Source: Channallabes apus (Eukaryota > Chordata > Actinopteri > Siluriformes > Clariidae). Taken from it: a stretch of DNA of 64,000 nt. Of the stretch, positions 26,050 to 35,990 are shown piece by piece. Positions within the stretch are counted from its first letter, which is position 1, and each line of letters begins with the position of its first letter. The DNA is taken from assembly GCA_030522415.1 (NCBI GenBank), contig CM060105.1, positions 12,487,206 through 12,551,205 on the forward strand. Reading direction: 5' to 3'. The translations under genes and the position numbers were made by a program. The notes under the pieces are model-generated. The model saw only the letters and a program-made list of their open reading frames with translations, had not been told where the DNA came from and searched no databases.

Positions 26050-29000
26050 CTGTATATATTTTTGTTAATGTTGAATTTTCAAATTTGAAGGTATTGACTC
26101 ATTATCTGTAAAAGCATCGTGTACCATCAATCGAATCAAAGGTTTTTGCTAAATTCAATTGAATTTTATTTGTATAGTGATTTTTAACAATTGTCATTGT
26201 CGCAAAAGCAGCTTTACACAATCAAATAAGATTATTACATTTAGACAGCTAAAGAGCTGCTCTTACTCATAGAGGAAGTCATGTGTCATTTGTTTGCAAA
26301 GAGAACACGCACTCACTCATTCTCTACATCACTTATCCTGTTCAGGGTCACAAGATGCCTCTGGGCATGAGGTGGGGTACACCCTGGCCAGGATGCCAAT
26401 CCATTGCAGGGCACACACACACACACACACACAGACTCAATCACTATGGAGAATTTGTAAATGCCAATCAGACTACTATTCGGATTGTGGGGGGAAATCC
26501 ACTAAAGACAGAACATGCAAACTTCATATGAACTCGAGCATAGGTGAACGCTTCAAGCTAAAGCACAGTAGGGTTTGTTTCTGGAGATCATAAGGAAAAC
26601 ATCAGATAACATCTGGTTTCAAAATGTAACATTTACATCCTATGTAGTAAAATAACAGAACTTGCAGAACCAATGTAATGTAACTATGTATGTGTTACAG
26701 TGATGATAATGTTTCACCTAGAAAAAAGAAAATTGTATCAGTACTTACACCTGAAAAAAGCCCTGTCCTGTCACTGTGCTCTGACCATTTTGGATAATGT
26801 AAGTAATGATTTTTGCTAAGAAACACTACAAATTCACAAATCATGTCATAGGTAGTCGTAAAGTAAGCCCATGACTTACCAGGTTGTGTCAGCGTGACTT
26901 GCAATGATCTGTACTTTCCTGGTGTAAAGGATCTACGAGTTCTATTTTGTAAAGGCTTTTATTTTGAAATTTTACATGGGCGGCGTCATTTTCTGGCCCA
27001 GTGTGTGAGTGATGTACGAAGAGAGAGAGAGAGACCGTAGTAGAGAGGAGCAGCAGCGAGGTTATGTTTAATGAGTCATATGCATAAGCGTTTCCCTGCG
27101 ATGGATTGGCAGAATTCAATTAAATTCAATTCAATTGTATTCATATAGCGCTTTTAACAATGGTCATTGTCTCAAAGCAGCTTAACAAAATGTAAAGAAA
27201 ATTTTAAACAACCAACTACGTTCTGGCTACATGTGAGATTTGTACGCACAGGAGGAGGCTCGAGACATTGGATAAAGTTATAACAACCTCAGAACAGACT
27301 ATACTGAATCAACATGAAACGATTTTAAACTGCTGCTAGAACTGCAGAAAAAAAAACAATGTGCATGGAGTAAATTTCTGCCTCGACTTACTACCATGGA
27401 CTTACTATGATGTACCCTGCCTCGTGCCCCAAGTCTCCAGGGATAGGCTCCAGGTCCCCGTGACTCTGAATACAGGATAAAGCGGCATAGAAGATGAGTG
27501 AGTGAGTGCATAAGCGCTGCAGGATATTGCCTCTAAAGTCTCAGTTTCTCTTAATAAGTCCGAGTATTGTTATTGACGAGACACGTTCCCTGTTGTGTTC
27601 ATGTGAAAGCCGGACGACAGGCCTGTTTAGAGTTCGTTTAGTGAGAACTCATGTGTTTTCTTGTGTATTTTACCGCTGTTTTTGTGAATTAAGATGCTTA
27701 TTTTTGCGAGGAGAGCTGGCAGATACGTTAGATTGGGTCGTATTCACTTTTTTGTGCTGATTTCCTCCAAACTGGATCGCGACCTCATTGGATCAAGCTG
27801 TAGCCTTTGGCATCACAAGGCCAATCGTTTGAGGAATCGTGAGATGAGACAGTGCCCTGCAATGGCGAACTGGCCATCTGGAGCACCGGGCGTTTGCGCA
27901 GTGGGCTGCTGGCCAATGTGGGCCGGCCCAGTTAGTAAATAAAAATATTTTTAAAATGACGGAAACCATAATATCGCATCTCTTTTTTACACAGATAGAT
28001 GAGTGCGTTGACTGTACGGGCACCGCCGACAAAGAGCGTGTTTTGTAACGGCCACTAATATGTTCTATACTATACCACATTATGTATGTATGTTGTCCTT
28101 TAAAAGTTGTTGTGGAGTGTGCGCTGCGGAGGTGTGTGCATGAGGAGGAGCAAAGTTTCCTCACGGGTAACCGGCACCTCTCCCCTTCTATAATACCCGA
28201 GCCAAGTGAAAAGGATGGCAATCAACTGAACAGGTAAGCTGGAATAAAAGCAGTGGCAGCATTAGCTCGGGCTAGAAAACTAGTTACTCACTTTAATTGT
28301 TACTGTAGTCAATTTTAATTAAAAATAATGCTGAGAAAATATTATTTTAAATTAATATTGACTACCATATATAATAAGTACTAGCATGGACTAATACTGC
28401 TACTGGTTTTATTCCAGATTCTGTTAGATTTGGGGAGAGTGGGTTTTGCAGAACAGCGTTCACCTTCCAGGTTATCTGCATTAAACACAGTCCAGGAGTC
28501 ACCGTGAACAGATTAAGTACCTGGAGCCCACCTCATCTCATCTTTTGCATTATTATGTAGCCACACGATTAGGGTTGGGTACCGAAAACCGGTGCCAATA
28601 CGGCACCGGTACCTATAGAACCGGTATGTACCGGACCGAAACAGAACACGAATTTCGGTGCCACTTAAATGCCTGAACTGTCGATTGCAGTATTTGTTCT
28701 CTAGATTAATATATTATTGTAAATTAATAGTTTATTAGATTAAATAAAAAAATGTAAAGCACAAATCATCCGGAAATGAGAGACCATCAGACATGCGCGT
28801 GAATGCAGTAACTAACGTTACACTCGATCTGACGGCAGCAGGCGGTTAACCACTATCTTAGCTTGCTAAATTAAACAACTCTCGATAAAATGCCTAAAAC
28901 TAAACGGTCGAAAGTGTGGCTGTATTTCACAAGAAAGGATTCCGGCACCGCGACGTGCAGCAAATGTTTTACAGCAGTTACAGCGTGTAAAGGCGGAAAC

Positions 29001-31862
29001 ACGTCAAATCTAATGAAACATTCGAGGGCAGACGGAATAAAGTTAAAAGCAGAGGGAGGCACCGTGTTTAACAGCTTGTGGACAACAGCTGGCGCTATCA
29101 GTGTGGACGACCCTCAGTCCCAGTCATATCAACTGTAGCAAAAAGGAGTCACTGATTATGATGCCGACAGCAGCCTTGCCGCAGGTTAGTAGTAGGATAA
29201 TGTAATGTTAATAGCAAAATGCAAATCTTGCATTCATGCTAACAAATAGTCGAACTATTTGTAAAATACTAATGTAACATGGATTCTGTTTATAATTATG
29301 GCTTTCCAGCCTGTACTAGTACAACTATAACAGTGACCCCATTTACCATTGTAAAGAAGGCTATACATGTCCTGTGCAGGGCAATAAGTCAGGAAAGGAG
29401 TCATATTTTGACAGAAAAGGCAAATATGGTGAAATTTCTGCAAAAGAATTGTTAAAATTTGAAGCTTACATGTTCATATATACTTTAAACTTTTAATATA
29501 TTGTTCAATTTTAAGCATAAAACTTTTTGTTTAATAAAAATTAATTCTTGAGTCATCCACTATAATTTTGTGGCTTAAAAGTATCGGTTCAGGCACCGGT
29601 ACCGTTTTCAAAGTATCGATTTGGCACCGGTATCGAAAAAAATAAAAATAAAAAACGATACCCAACCCTACACACGATAGACACCAACATATAACCCACC
29701 TGTTATACAAAGACAAAGCATTGGGTTGGGGAACTATGATCCTGATTCTCACTCAGTCTTCCTTAGTAATGTGTGCAATCTCTCCCCCACAAGGCGGTGG
29801 CACAATTCCCTCCGCCACACTGGCATGGGCAGCAACGATGCCTGGCAGAGGTACGAGTGTTTATGATTAGCAGGTCCACTGCAGGCCTCGAGGTCATTTG
29901 TGGCTGCCTGTAGTCAATCGTAGCTGGACCAAGATGCCATGAATGGAAACTTATGCAGATGTACAGCAAGACTGCAGCATACAGGAAGTAATCAGGAACT
30001 GTGAAAACAGGAACACAAAAACACAAAAGTCAAAATAAAAGTCCCTTGCAAAAAAGTTCACAAGTTTGCAGCATACAACGGAGTGGCACGACATTGCAAT
30101 CAGAGCTACAGTGTGCTACAAATCCGCAGCGGCGCTGCATCACGTAACAGCAAGTAATTAATATGCACCAGGAATGTTAGATTTTATTTTGGTTAGTCTC
30201 TCCATGAAGATCCTCATAGCACACTGTATAGCATTTTAATGCAATCATTGTTACCCGTACCAGGTCAACTTTTCTGCCCTTCATCTTCACCATATTTTTG
30301 ATTGCCTGTTTTTATACGTATTAACAAGAATAACAAATACAAGGGTAGAAGTACAACAAGTACATGATTCAGGTATAATTTTGAGGTACATAATCAAATT
30401 TCCACAGAAAACAAAAAAGTATAAAAAGACATGTAGTATAAGCAAGCATGACAAGCAAGTAATCTCCATTCTTGATTTTTTCCCTCTAGGGTCAGGACTA
30501 TCCTTGCAGGTTTTAATAGTGACTCGACCAGTTCTTAACCGAGTTTCAGTCATTTAAAAAATATTTAGTTGTTTTCTTTGCTTGACGCAGCCCAATAATT
30601 TGACACTTCTAAAATGGTGACAAACTAACAAAAAAAATAGAGCAACTAAATATAAAATATATCAGTGTTTTAGTGGTTACTTCCGAATTTTGAGACAGTA
30701 ACAAGGACAGTTTGTGGTTTTCTACAAGGCTTAGCACGCAGGTTTTGGTTTGTTTAAGTTCTGCTTCGAAATTTACATCATTGCTAATGACGTCAGAGAG
30801 TCTTGACACCCAGGCAAGCTGTGATTTTTGGAACACATGATTTGTAGCAAAAATCGTGAAAGTTGGTACTTTGCATAAGAGCAGGATATACATCAAAGTG
30901 AGAAAGAAAGAGAACATGTTCCTTTACATGTCTGTTCATGCCAGACCACCGAGATGTTTCATGCTCTATAGGTTTGCATGCACCATACGTGATCATCGAG
31001 TGAATGGCAAGAAAATGGAAGGTTTAAAGAGTGCAAAACGTGTTGATTCGTTTAAGCTCTGCTCCGTCATTTATGCCATAGCTAAACAAGACAAGCCGTG
31101 ATTTCTGAAACACCTGATTTGTAGTAAAAATCGTGAAAGTTGGTACCTTGCATAAGAGCAGCACATACATAAGAGTGAGAAAGAAAGTGAGGACTTTCCT
31201 CTGTATGACTGTTCATCCCAGATGTTTGCATGCTGTATAGGGAGGACACTATTAGTCATCTGATTAAAATGTAAATCTAAAACACACAATCAAAGCAAGA
31301 AATACATTGGTTACCGCCTTTGCTCAGTGATCCTCGTATGATCCTGAACAATGCTAATTACTAAGGAAATTAAGTATATTTACATTTAGAAATGTGGTAT
31401 CTTCAAAAGACTCAAAGAACTGCTTTTTTCATTAAGCATGTCCTTACACTGGCTCACTGGGTGACTATAGAAGTATCTTCACTCAAGCATTGTTGGGGAG
31501 GTGTTTTGTGGGGGTTGGGGGGCTGGGGTTAACCAATATACCTAATGAAACAGGAAGATCTTCTCTTAAACATCAACAGTTACTCATGTGCACAGACACC
31601 CAGAGAAAGTTCATTAAGACATAACTGTCTCATAACCACCGAGGAGCCAGAGCAGGAAATACAGCCCTTACTGTTCCCATGTACGTGATTATAATCTCAT
31701 TCACAGTTACTACTAGGACGAAAAGCTCTGCTAGCGCTAGCCAGGCCCTCTAAACCTTCTTCTAGATGAACCCGAAGCCTGTAATCGACACATTTCAGTT
31801 TGTGTCCCTGAAACTCACCTTAAACCGTCCGGAAGTGTGACTCCTCCGCGCGGCTTCTTCAT
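9139..31862 (-). CDS. SP100/SP110/SP140-family protein, SAND-SAND-PHD, no HSR or bromodomain (gene B)
   Basis: Eleven exons on the minus strand: 31819..31862, 25695..25915, 24663..24770, 23877..24010, 23341..23397, 21778..21832, 18961..19140, 9905..10041, 9707..9775, 9309..9439 and 9139..9193. All junctions are ag|exon|gt and all phases agree; the total is 1191 nt, 396 aa plus TGA. Residues about 16-60 are acidic and Ser-rich (DSDSNVEAESGSDTDSDW). SAND1 spans about 100-169 (LFVTCGNKEGILHKDKF; QWFTPPQFERF; CKNWKYSIYC). The linker has EGFLSCTSSFKKKRS. SAND2 spans about 245-312 (LKVTCSTGKGVLHVERF; HGKCIRTQDAWLTPKDF; NGNWRRDIM). A short Cys-rich exon follows (NCLCHICTGDLPH). The PHD finger spans about 337-390 (WCFKCK; VCCRTCPRAFHHHC; WTCSFC) and the protein stops six basic residues after it. 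Expected role: nuclear chromatin or DNA binding. The start is the only ATG in the promoter-proximal exon. Exon 21778..21832 is the least certain. Confidence 0.85.
10480..11057 (+). repeat. Dispersed fish repeat R1 (copy 1)
   Basis: Shares long blocks with 56325-56982 plus 58639-58710: 'tcccgaggcatc', 'gatgaggatgggttccctgt', 'cctctcaaggtttcttcct', and the tail 'ttaaaagcgctatataaat' followed by aattgaatt. Shorter inverse fragments lie at 26150-26265, 27115-27190 and 48640-48830. Class not determined. It lies in the intron upstream of the gene B exon at 9905..10041. Confidence 0.65.
11508..11700 (-). mobile_element. tRNA-derived SINE (family B)
   Basis: Read on the minus strand it has the head 'gtaactcagtggttaaggc' and 'ggttcaaacccc', 'ggcccttgagcaaggccctt', and the conserved tail 'gctctggataagagcatctg'. 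The same family occurs at 58768-58965 and 60641-60815, and in degraded form at 33060-33180 and 38062-38170. Confidence 0.7.
11740..11850 (+). repeat. Fragment of a dispersed repeat with 'cctggagga' motif
   Basis: The segment (gttcctggaggatgttttt, tgtatactgaactgtaaatgg, tcaagtcaagt) is the reverse of the sequence at 23510-23850, which carries 'tcggcttttattgtcatttc' and 'aacgttcctccaggacca'. A third piece lies at about 6001-6058. Class unknown. Confidence 0.5.
12105..12560 (-). pseudogene. Reverse transcriptase fragment of a second LINE, minus strand
   Basis: Read on the minus strand it contains SRKAAGSDGIGTRVLKGCAE, then LNDLRPVAPCVGIMKT, then DPLQLAYQ and YFLDFSSAFNTIQP. These are the fingers and palm motifs of L2/Rex1-type reverse transcriptases, with frameshifts. 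Only about 450 bp survive and there is no endonuclease part. It is oriented opposite to the LINE that starts about 240 bp further on. Confidence 0.65.
13559..14386. mobile_element. hAT-type non-autonomous element nested in the LINE
   Basis: Ends TAGGGCTGCACGATAT and ATATCGTGCAGCCCTA are inverted repeats. The LINE flanks carry the direct repeat gtgtac on both sides, and removing the element restores the endonuclease frame (VSVY followed by IPPQ). No transposase ORF was seen in the 828-bp body. The visible duplication is 6 bp rather than the usual 8, so one side may have mutated. Confidence 0.7.
14288..15505 (+). pseudogene. LINE ORF2 fragment (endonuclease C-terminal part to start of reverse transcriptase)
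   Basis: The longest open stretch of the LINE, 405 codons, of which the first 35 or so are hAT sequence. It covers the second half of the endonuclease (GDFNKANF; LDHCYTT; SDHCLVH), the linker (KPLFTAKLRQLRQAKEDAY, SVWKGLKTITNYKTPSP) and the start of the reverse transcriptase (RKAPGPDGVTPACLKSC). A frameshift near 15470 ends it. The ATG is an accident of the inserted hAT, so this is not a translated gene. Confidence 0.7.
16523..18142 (+). mobile_element. Tc1/mariner transposon, copy 1 (1620 bp)
   Basis: TA target duplications at 16521-16522 and 18143-18144; termini CAGTGGTGTGAAAAACTATT and its inverse, within long (about 200 bp) inverted repeats. The transposase starts at 16903 ([11 protein letters not shown]): a helix-turn-helix region ([20 protein letters not shown]), a GRPTK hook, then DDE motifs [20 protein letters not shown] and LNSIEMLWHD. 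A 1-base deletion near 17176, relative to copy 2, breaks the frame (17211 stop), and NDPKH has become NDPKD. Nested in the LINE in a gene B intron. Confidence 0.92.
16903..17924 (+). pseudogene. Tc1 transposase, frameshifted
   Basis: N-terminal piece 16903..17211 and C-terminal piece to 17924 (stop after KGGPTSY) are in different frames because of one missing base near 17176. The usual family length is about 340 aa, and both pieces together give that. DDE residues are all present in the C-terminal piece. Confidence 0.85.
19578..20115 (-). mobile_element. hAT (Charlie-type) fragment with BED zinc finger
   Basis: The left end reads 'cagtggttctcaaac', the classic Charlie-type terminal repeat. 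The minus-strand ORF contains a BED-like finger (PVCVLCLKPLAADRMRP, LGRHLETTHSSH) and then DIFQRKLAEYRQQ, as at the start of ZBED/SCAND3-like hAT transposases. The catalytic domain is absent; the right end is cut by the next element at about 20124. Confidence 0.6.
20124..21005 (-). mobile_element. hAT fragment with BED-type exon (copy 1)
   Basis: The left end reads TTAGGGGTGGGTGATATAACC, a hAT-like terminus. The minus strand encodes MEEDAAAAVSLL, a BED-type segment (SSVVWNWFGYKKSDMNE; LTSGGNTSNLFYHLKSKHP) and a Lys-rich end. Positions 20390-20995 are nearly the same as 34025-34615 in the same orientation. No right terminal repeat was found. Confidence 0.55.
21240..21540. repeat. Diverged tandem repeat, about 86-bp unit
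   Basis: The phrase 'aggaaaaatctgtaaaataa' or a close variant recurs at about 21251, 21337, 21420 and 21508, each followed by variants of 'ctgctaaa', 'tgctgtt' and 'tttattgaaggtgtttaat'. Spacing is 83-88 bases, giving about three and a half copies. Confidence 0.6.
21961..23168 (+). mobile_element. hAT-type element with BED remnant and TA microsatellite
   Basis: The left end TAGGGCTGCAACAACTAATCG and the right end 'cgttagttgcagctcta' are inverted repeats. Flanks tgtaaaat (21953-21960) and tgtacaat (23169-23176) form an 8-bp duplication with one mismatch. A plus-strand reading at about 22123 gives MEVTEAFAGK then SSKVWEQFTLN, the start of a BED finger. No catalytic core is left. (TA)n tracts lie at 22586-22624 and 22863-22880. 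It lies in the gene B intron between 23341 and 21832. Confidence 0.7.
23206..23286. repeat. (TA)n microsatellite
   Basis: About 40 uninterrupted TA units between two small gene B exons. Such a tract is self-complementary and length-variable. Confidence 0.95.
25110..25315 (-). mobile_element. tRNA-derived SINE (family C)
   Basis: On the minus strand it has a tRNA-like head (gcattggtgactcagtggta, then gggtttgattccctg). On the plus strand the body reads 'caggttttacacaggatgct' and 'cttcctgacacaaccctcc', a common fish SINE sequence. Confidence 0.6.
26022..26525 (-). repeat. TA tract, R1 fragment and SINE-A copy
   Basis: Order: (TA)n at about 26022-26050; an inverse R1 fragment (gaattttatttgtatagtg, caattgtcattgtcgcaaa) at 26150-26265; a minus-strand SINE-A with an internal CA tract at 26313-26525. 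All lie in gene B intron 1. Confidence 0.55.
27115..27510. repeat. R1 fragment and 3' end of a SINE-A
   Basis: 27115-27190 matches the inverse R1 tail (attcatatagcgcttttaac, ggtcattgtctcaaagcagc). 27411-27510 is a truncated plus-strand SINE-A end (tgtaccctgcctcgtgccc, gaatacaggataaagcggc, agatgagtgagtgagtg). Confidence 0.55.
28570..29670 (+). mobile_element. hAT-type element with intact 8-bp duplication and BED-finger ORF
   Basis: Inverted termini TAGGGTTGGGTACCG and CGATACCCAACCCTA are flanked by a perfect 8-bp duplication CACACGAT (28562-28569 and 29671-29678). Total 1101 bp. The plus ORF at 28890..29138 (82 aa) begins MPKTKRSKVWLYFTRKDSG and continues with a Cys pair (ATCSKCFTAV) and NTSNLMKHSRADG, a BED zinc finger. 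The catalytic domain is missing, so it cannot move itself. It lies in gene B intron 1. Confidence 0.85.
29680..31220. repeat. Gene B intron 1, with a local tandem duplication at 30740-31220
   Basis: Two blocks about 277 bases apart share 'ttgtgatttttggaacac'-type text: caagctgtgattttt at 30815 and caagccgtgatttct at 31092, then 'atcgtgaaagttggta', 'ttgcataagagcag' and 'gtgagaaagaaag'. From 29680 to 30740 nothing else was recognised. Confidence 0.6.
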
Positions 31863-32028
31863 CTTCTTACACCGAGGCTCGGACTCGCTCGCGCGTTTCA
31901 AAGGCGTGTGTGTCGGAGCCGGCGTCGTCACGTGACCAATGACGTCAGAAGCCTTCCAGCTCACAGCACGCGCAATTGGTTTAACCGCTTTGAATATTTG
32001 AGCGCGAAACTACCTCGTAGACGAGCAC
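31863..32028 (-). promoter_or_regulatory. Probable promoter and 5' UTR of SP-like gene B
   Basis: The sequence is CpG-rich and lies just upstream of the first coding exon. It holds an E-box CACGTG at 31929-31934, a CCAAT box at 31936-31940 and a consensus CRE TGACGTCA at 31940-31947. At 32000-32011 GAGCGCGAAACT differs from the ISRE consensus GAAANNGAAACT at two positions. No TATA box was seen. A Tc1-type element begins at about 32029, so the proximal promoter is confined to roughly 165 bases. Confidence 0.55.
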
Positions 32029-33246
32029 CAGTCAAAAGTTTGGACACACATTCCGATTCACGCGCTCCACAACATATAACATTATGTCGTTGTGATTTTA
32101 TCACTTGTACATGATGTAAATTCTACAGCCAAAAGTTGTTTATATTTCCCATTCTGTAAATGTTTTTATTATGTCATACTTTATATTAATAATTAGAATA
32201 TTTTCCTTTCATACTCAATTTTTTAAAAATTATTTTAGTCTTAAATTCATATATTCATATTTAGACTCTCCCTTTTAATTTTTTTATTATTATTGTTTTT
32301 TTTGTTTTTTTAAGGTTTGGGCAGTTGTTAAAAACATTTCACTGGATATGATGCACCTCCAGGGTCCGGGTTCGATTCCCGTCTCTGTGTGCATGGAGTT
32401 TGCATGTTCTTCCCGTGCTTGGTGGGTTTCTTCCTGATACTCCGGTTTCCTCCCACAGTCCAAAGACATGCAGATTAGGCTAATTGGTGTTCCCAAATTG
32501 CCCATAGTGTGTAACCTGGGATGAATTGACACCCTGTCCCTGCCTCGCGCCCTAAATCTCCTGGGATAGGTTTCATGCGCCCCGTGACCCTGAATACAGG
32601 ATTCAGCGGTGCAGAAGATGACTGAGTGAGTGTACATCATACTGTCTATGGCAGTGTTTGTGACAACTAAAATTTGATTTGAATTTCATTTTAATTAAAC
32701 AACAACAACAATTTTAAAACATGGTCAGCTGTTCTGGTTTTTGTAAGAACAGTGTATCAAATGCATTTGCAAAACCCATCAAGCACCATGATAACTGTCT
32801 CTCATGAAGACCTTCCCAGGAAAGCAAGACCAAAACGTGCCTCTGCTGTAGAGGAGAAGATCATTTCGAGTCACCAGCCTCAGAAATCACCAATTAACAA
32901 CCAGCACCTCAGATTAGAGCCGTTATGAAGCTTTACAGTGGGCACGTCTCAATATCAACAGTTCAATATCAACGGTTCAGTGGAGATTATTACATATTAA
33001 GATTCTTACAGCATGGTAATATTTTTTCACATATCCCAGTAAGCTGCTATCAGAGTGTAGGGTCAGCCTGGATACATAACTCCACTTGAGGGTTCAACAA
33101 TGGCAACTTGGCAGTGCAGGTGTGGCTTGAACCTCTGACCTTTTAAATTGGTTGAATGCCTTCAGTGTTGTTTTACAACGTAAAAAGAAATAAAAACCAA
33201 GAAAGTCCACTGAATTAGAAGGGGTGTCCAAACTTTTGACTCCTAC
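32029..33246. mobile_element. Tc1/mariner-type non-autonomous element with nested SINE-A
   Basis: The left end 'cagtcaaaagtttggacaca' and right end 'gtgtccaaacttttgact' followed by cctactgta are inverted repeats. The body keeps non-coding traces of a Tc1 transposase region (catgaagaccttcccagg, cgagtcaccagcctcagaaa). A plus-strand SINE-A (32340-32635) is nested. It sits immediately upstream of the gene B promoter. Confidence 0.6.
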
Positions 33247-34024
33247 TGTATAATGCTTCCATTATTCAAGATGATGTTGGGTTTTAAAGAAGGAGTTACT
33301 ACTAAAAAAATGTCACTATTAGTAGAGATGACTATCATAAATCTTATTATATCTGCTTTGCTCAATCATGTACTTATTATATAATCAGTATTCACTGGTC
33401 ACAACATACGTATGCTCATAATGAAATTAAATTTGTACCATACATAAAATAAAAATACATGAGCCCACAGTGGACAATTAACCTATTAGGTAATAACCCA
33501 TCTCCAAAGGTTAATACATAGAAGAAGAATTTTTGTTTAGACTAATTGAAAATGTATAATATACTTTAAACACGAGTATAGTGATGTGTGCATTTACATA
33601 AACATAAAACATAATGATATTTATACATTTTATAGCAATCATACAAATGCTGTACATTATTCAGGATGGCTGCTTTAACTTCTGAAAACCAGCAGATGTC
33701 GCTGTGTATTCTGATAGCAGAGCTTCAAAGATATAATTTTTAATCAAATTTGGAGAAGGCCCCAGTTGTCAATCATTATTTGTTACACACAAAAGCACAT
33801 GAATTTAGTCAAGATTTCCACTGAAATCCAGCCCCCCACTGACCAGGAGTAATAATGCAATAGAAATTTTTACCAATTAATTCAAGATTAGTCAACTTAA
33901 AGTATTTTTGGCAAACCAGCGACAGGTTTACATGACATCAGTACTGTAAGACTTAGGCCTGATCCTATTAGTATATCTATTGTACAAACAAACAAGATAT
34001 CAGTCAATCCATCGGACAGAAGTT
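33247..34024. other. Intergenic stretch, no recognisable feature
   Basis: AT-rich DNA with no exon-like ORF on either strand and no clear repeat apart from a degraded SINE-B trace ending near 33180. Confidence 0.3.
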
Positions 34025-34620
34025 ATGTTTGACTTTCGGTTCATCTCATTCGTATCACTTTTCTTCTACCCAAACCAATTCCACACCACAGATGAGGCAC
34101 CTTTTTTCTTTACAATCTCCTCGTTGTCGGTTTCGTCACATGTAAGTAAACTCACTGCTGCTGCACCGTCTTCTTCCATTGTTGAAGTGTATGTGAAGAC
34201 GAACACATCAAAAGTGGGACGAAACCGCGGCACCCGATTGAACCAAATAGCTGCGCAAATACAGCGCAGCGCGACTATCTGGATAGCGCAGTGATGATCT
34301 GGTTTATTTGCGCAGCCCGGTGGATCGCGCAGCGCCGCTCGAATCACAAACCTGCGCGACCCACTGTGTTTTTATTTAAAAACAATTTAAAATGTCAGGA
34401 CTGTTTAATATTGTTTCCGCCTTGCACAGGCCTGGATTGTACATGCGCATCCCAGCGGGGTAAAATGTACTTTGATGGTCGGCGCGGTTTATTTCTGTCA
34501 GAGTTGCGCAGCGCTGCCCAGTGGCTCGCGCAGGTTTGTGATTCGAGCAGCGCAGCTCAACTTGGCCCGACGTTAAACCGTTATTATTGCACTATGGTTC
34601 CACTTTTTCTCCTGGCCCAT
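34025..34620 (-). mobile_element. hAT fragment with BED-type exon (copy 2)
   Basis: Near-identical to 20390-20995 and in the same orientation. The minus strand encodes MEEDGAAAVSLL and SSVVWNWFGY. Terminal repeats were not found, so this is a piece. The following stretch, 34620-35397, has a poly-A run at about 35165-35181 and nothing else recognised. Confidence 0.55.
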
Positions 34621-35397
34621 AACTGATGTTATTTTAAAAAAACATGTATTAATGATCCATTTATTTGTGTGTGATTGTTTTGTTTTTTCCTATTATTTTC
34701 CACTAATTTCCTCCCGTTCATTGCGCCCCACCTGTCATGTCTGTATTCCCCACTAGTGGAATTTTCAAACAGGACCAGTTAGGATGCTTAATTAATAAGG
34801 AATAAACATATTTACATATCATAACTATTATTTTCCTTTGGCATTCTTTCTATTTTCTTCTCTTTTGAAGCTACTCAAGACAGCAAAAACAAGCTCTTGT
34901 TTGACAGTTTGATACTTACTGTACTTACTTACTATATACAGTGTGTGTGTGTATTACAGCTGCAGGGTGATGGCTGATCACTGGCAGACTTCAGTATGCT
35001 AACAATTTCCAAATAATCCAGCCTGTGTGCCCTCAGATGTTTATAGACAAATGCCGGTGGCTAGAAGTGTTTGTCGGAGAGCATATTTTGTGAGAAATGA
35101 AACTGAAAGAGGCTACACTTCAGTTTCTAACAGGATGTTGACATTTGAATACTAGGCACACGGTAAAAAAAAAAAAAAAAAAGAGACGATGAGGGTATAA
35201 AAGGAAAGAAGCAACAGTACAGCCAATTTTGTCTTTTTCCTGTCTCCTTCTTCTCTCTGTCATTGTTTCAATTTTCTCTTTTTCCTCCCTTTACTTTTCT
35301 CCTTTACTGCCCAGTCCTGCAGCAAATATAATGTCCTGCTGGTTTATTTCTACGATTTTGCTTTACTGCAACTGAACATTATTATTGCTCACTCTTA

Positions 35398-35602
35398 CTC
35401 ATCATCTGTACCGTTTTATCCTGTATACTGTATAAGGTAAAATGGATGCCAATCCAGCCAATCATTCTCACACTATAGGTAATTTGGGAATGCCAATCAG
35501 CCTAATCTGCATGTCTTTGGACTGTGGGAGGAAACCCACCAAGCATTAGGAGAGCATGCAAATTCCATGCACACAGACCCAAGGTGGGAATCGAACATTG
35601 GG
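35398..35602 (-). mobile_element. SINE-A copy
   Basis: Minus-strand copy: 'ggatgccaatccagccaat', 'aatctgcatgtctttggact', 'ggtgggaatcgaac'. The tRNA head is partly eroded. Confidence 0.65.
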
Positions 35603-35739
35603 AATCAGTGGGTCATTATAATCATTCATGCTTTATCTTACTTAATTTTAAAAACTTTTAGAAGCTTTTCTAAGAGGACTGTCTGTATTATTAATATATA
35701 ACTAATTAACATTTTTTTCCTAATGGGTTTATAAAGGAA

Positions 35740-35990
35740 CGCAATGATTCAAGATTCAAAGAACTTTATTAATCCCAGAGGGAAATTGCTTTCATATGTC
35801 ATACACCTCACACACTTACCTGCAGTATCTATCGTCAAACAAGCCCTGGAGCAGGGAAATCCCTTAGACAAGCACTGTGCTTCACTGTTTTGGAAACATT
35901 TCATTTTATTGATCACTGAAATCAACAGGACAGACTGAATTCAAGAGACATCACTACAGTTAGTGCCAGACTGATTGTATTAACATGAGA
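35740..35990 (-). repeat. Likely LINE 3' end fragment
   Basis: The text 'actttattaatcccagaggg' followed by aaattg is the reverse of a common fish LINE 3' end. No coding part is attached. 36000-36720 shows nothing further. Confidence 0.4.

Noticed and set aside
27793..28221. 142-aa minus-strand ORF
   Set aside because: No domain, no splice sites fitting gene B phases, and the text around 27850-27950 looks like repeat sequence.
30287..30553. 88-aa minus-strand ORF starting MTETRLRTGRVTIK
   Set aside because: Possible gene B exon by position, but the frame runs into a hydrophobic random stretch, the exon 1 to exon 2 phase already fits without it, and no acceptor/donor pair stands out.
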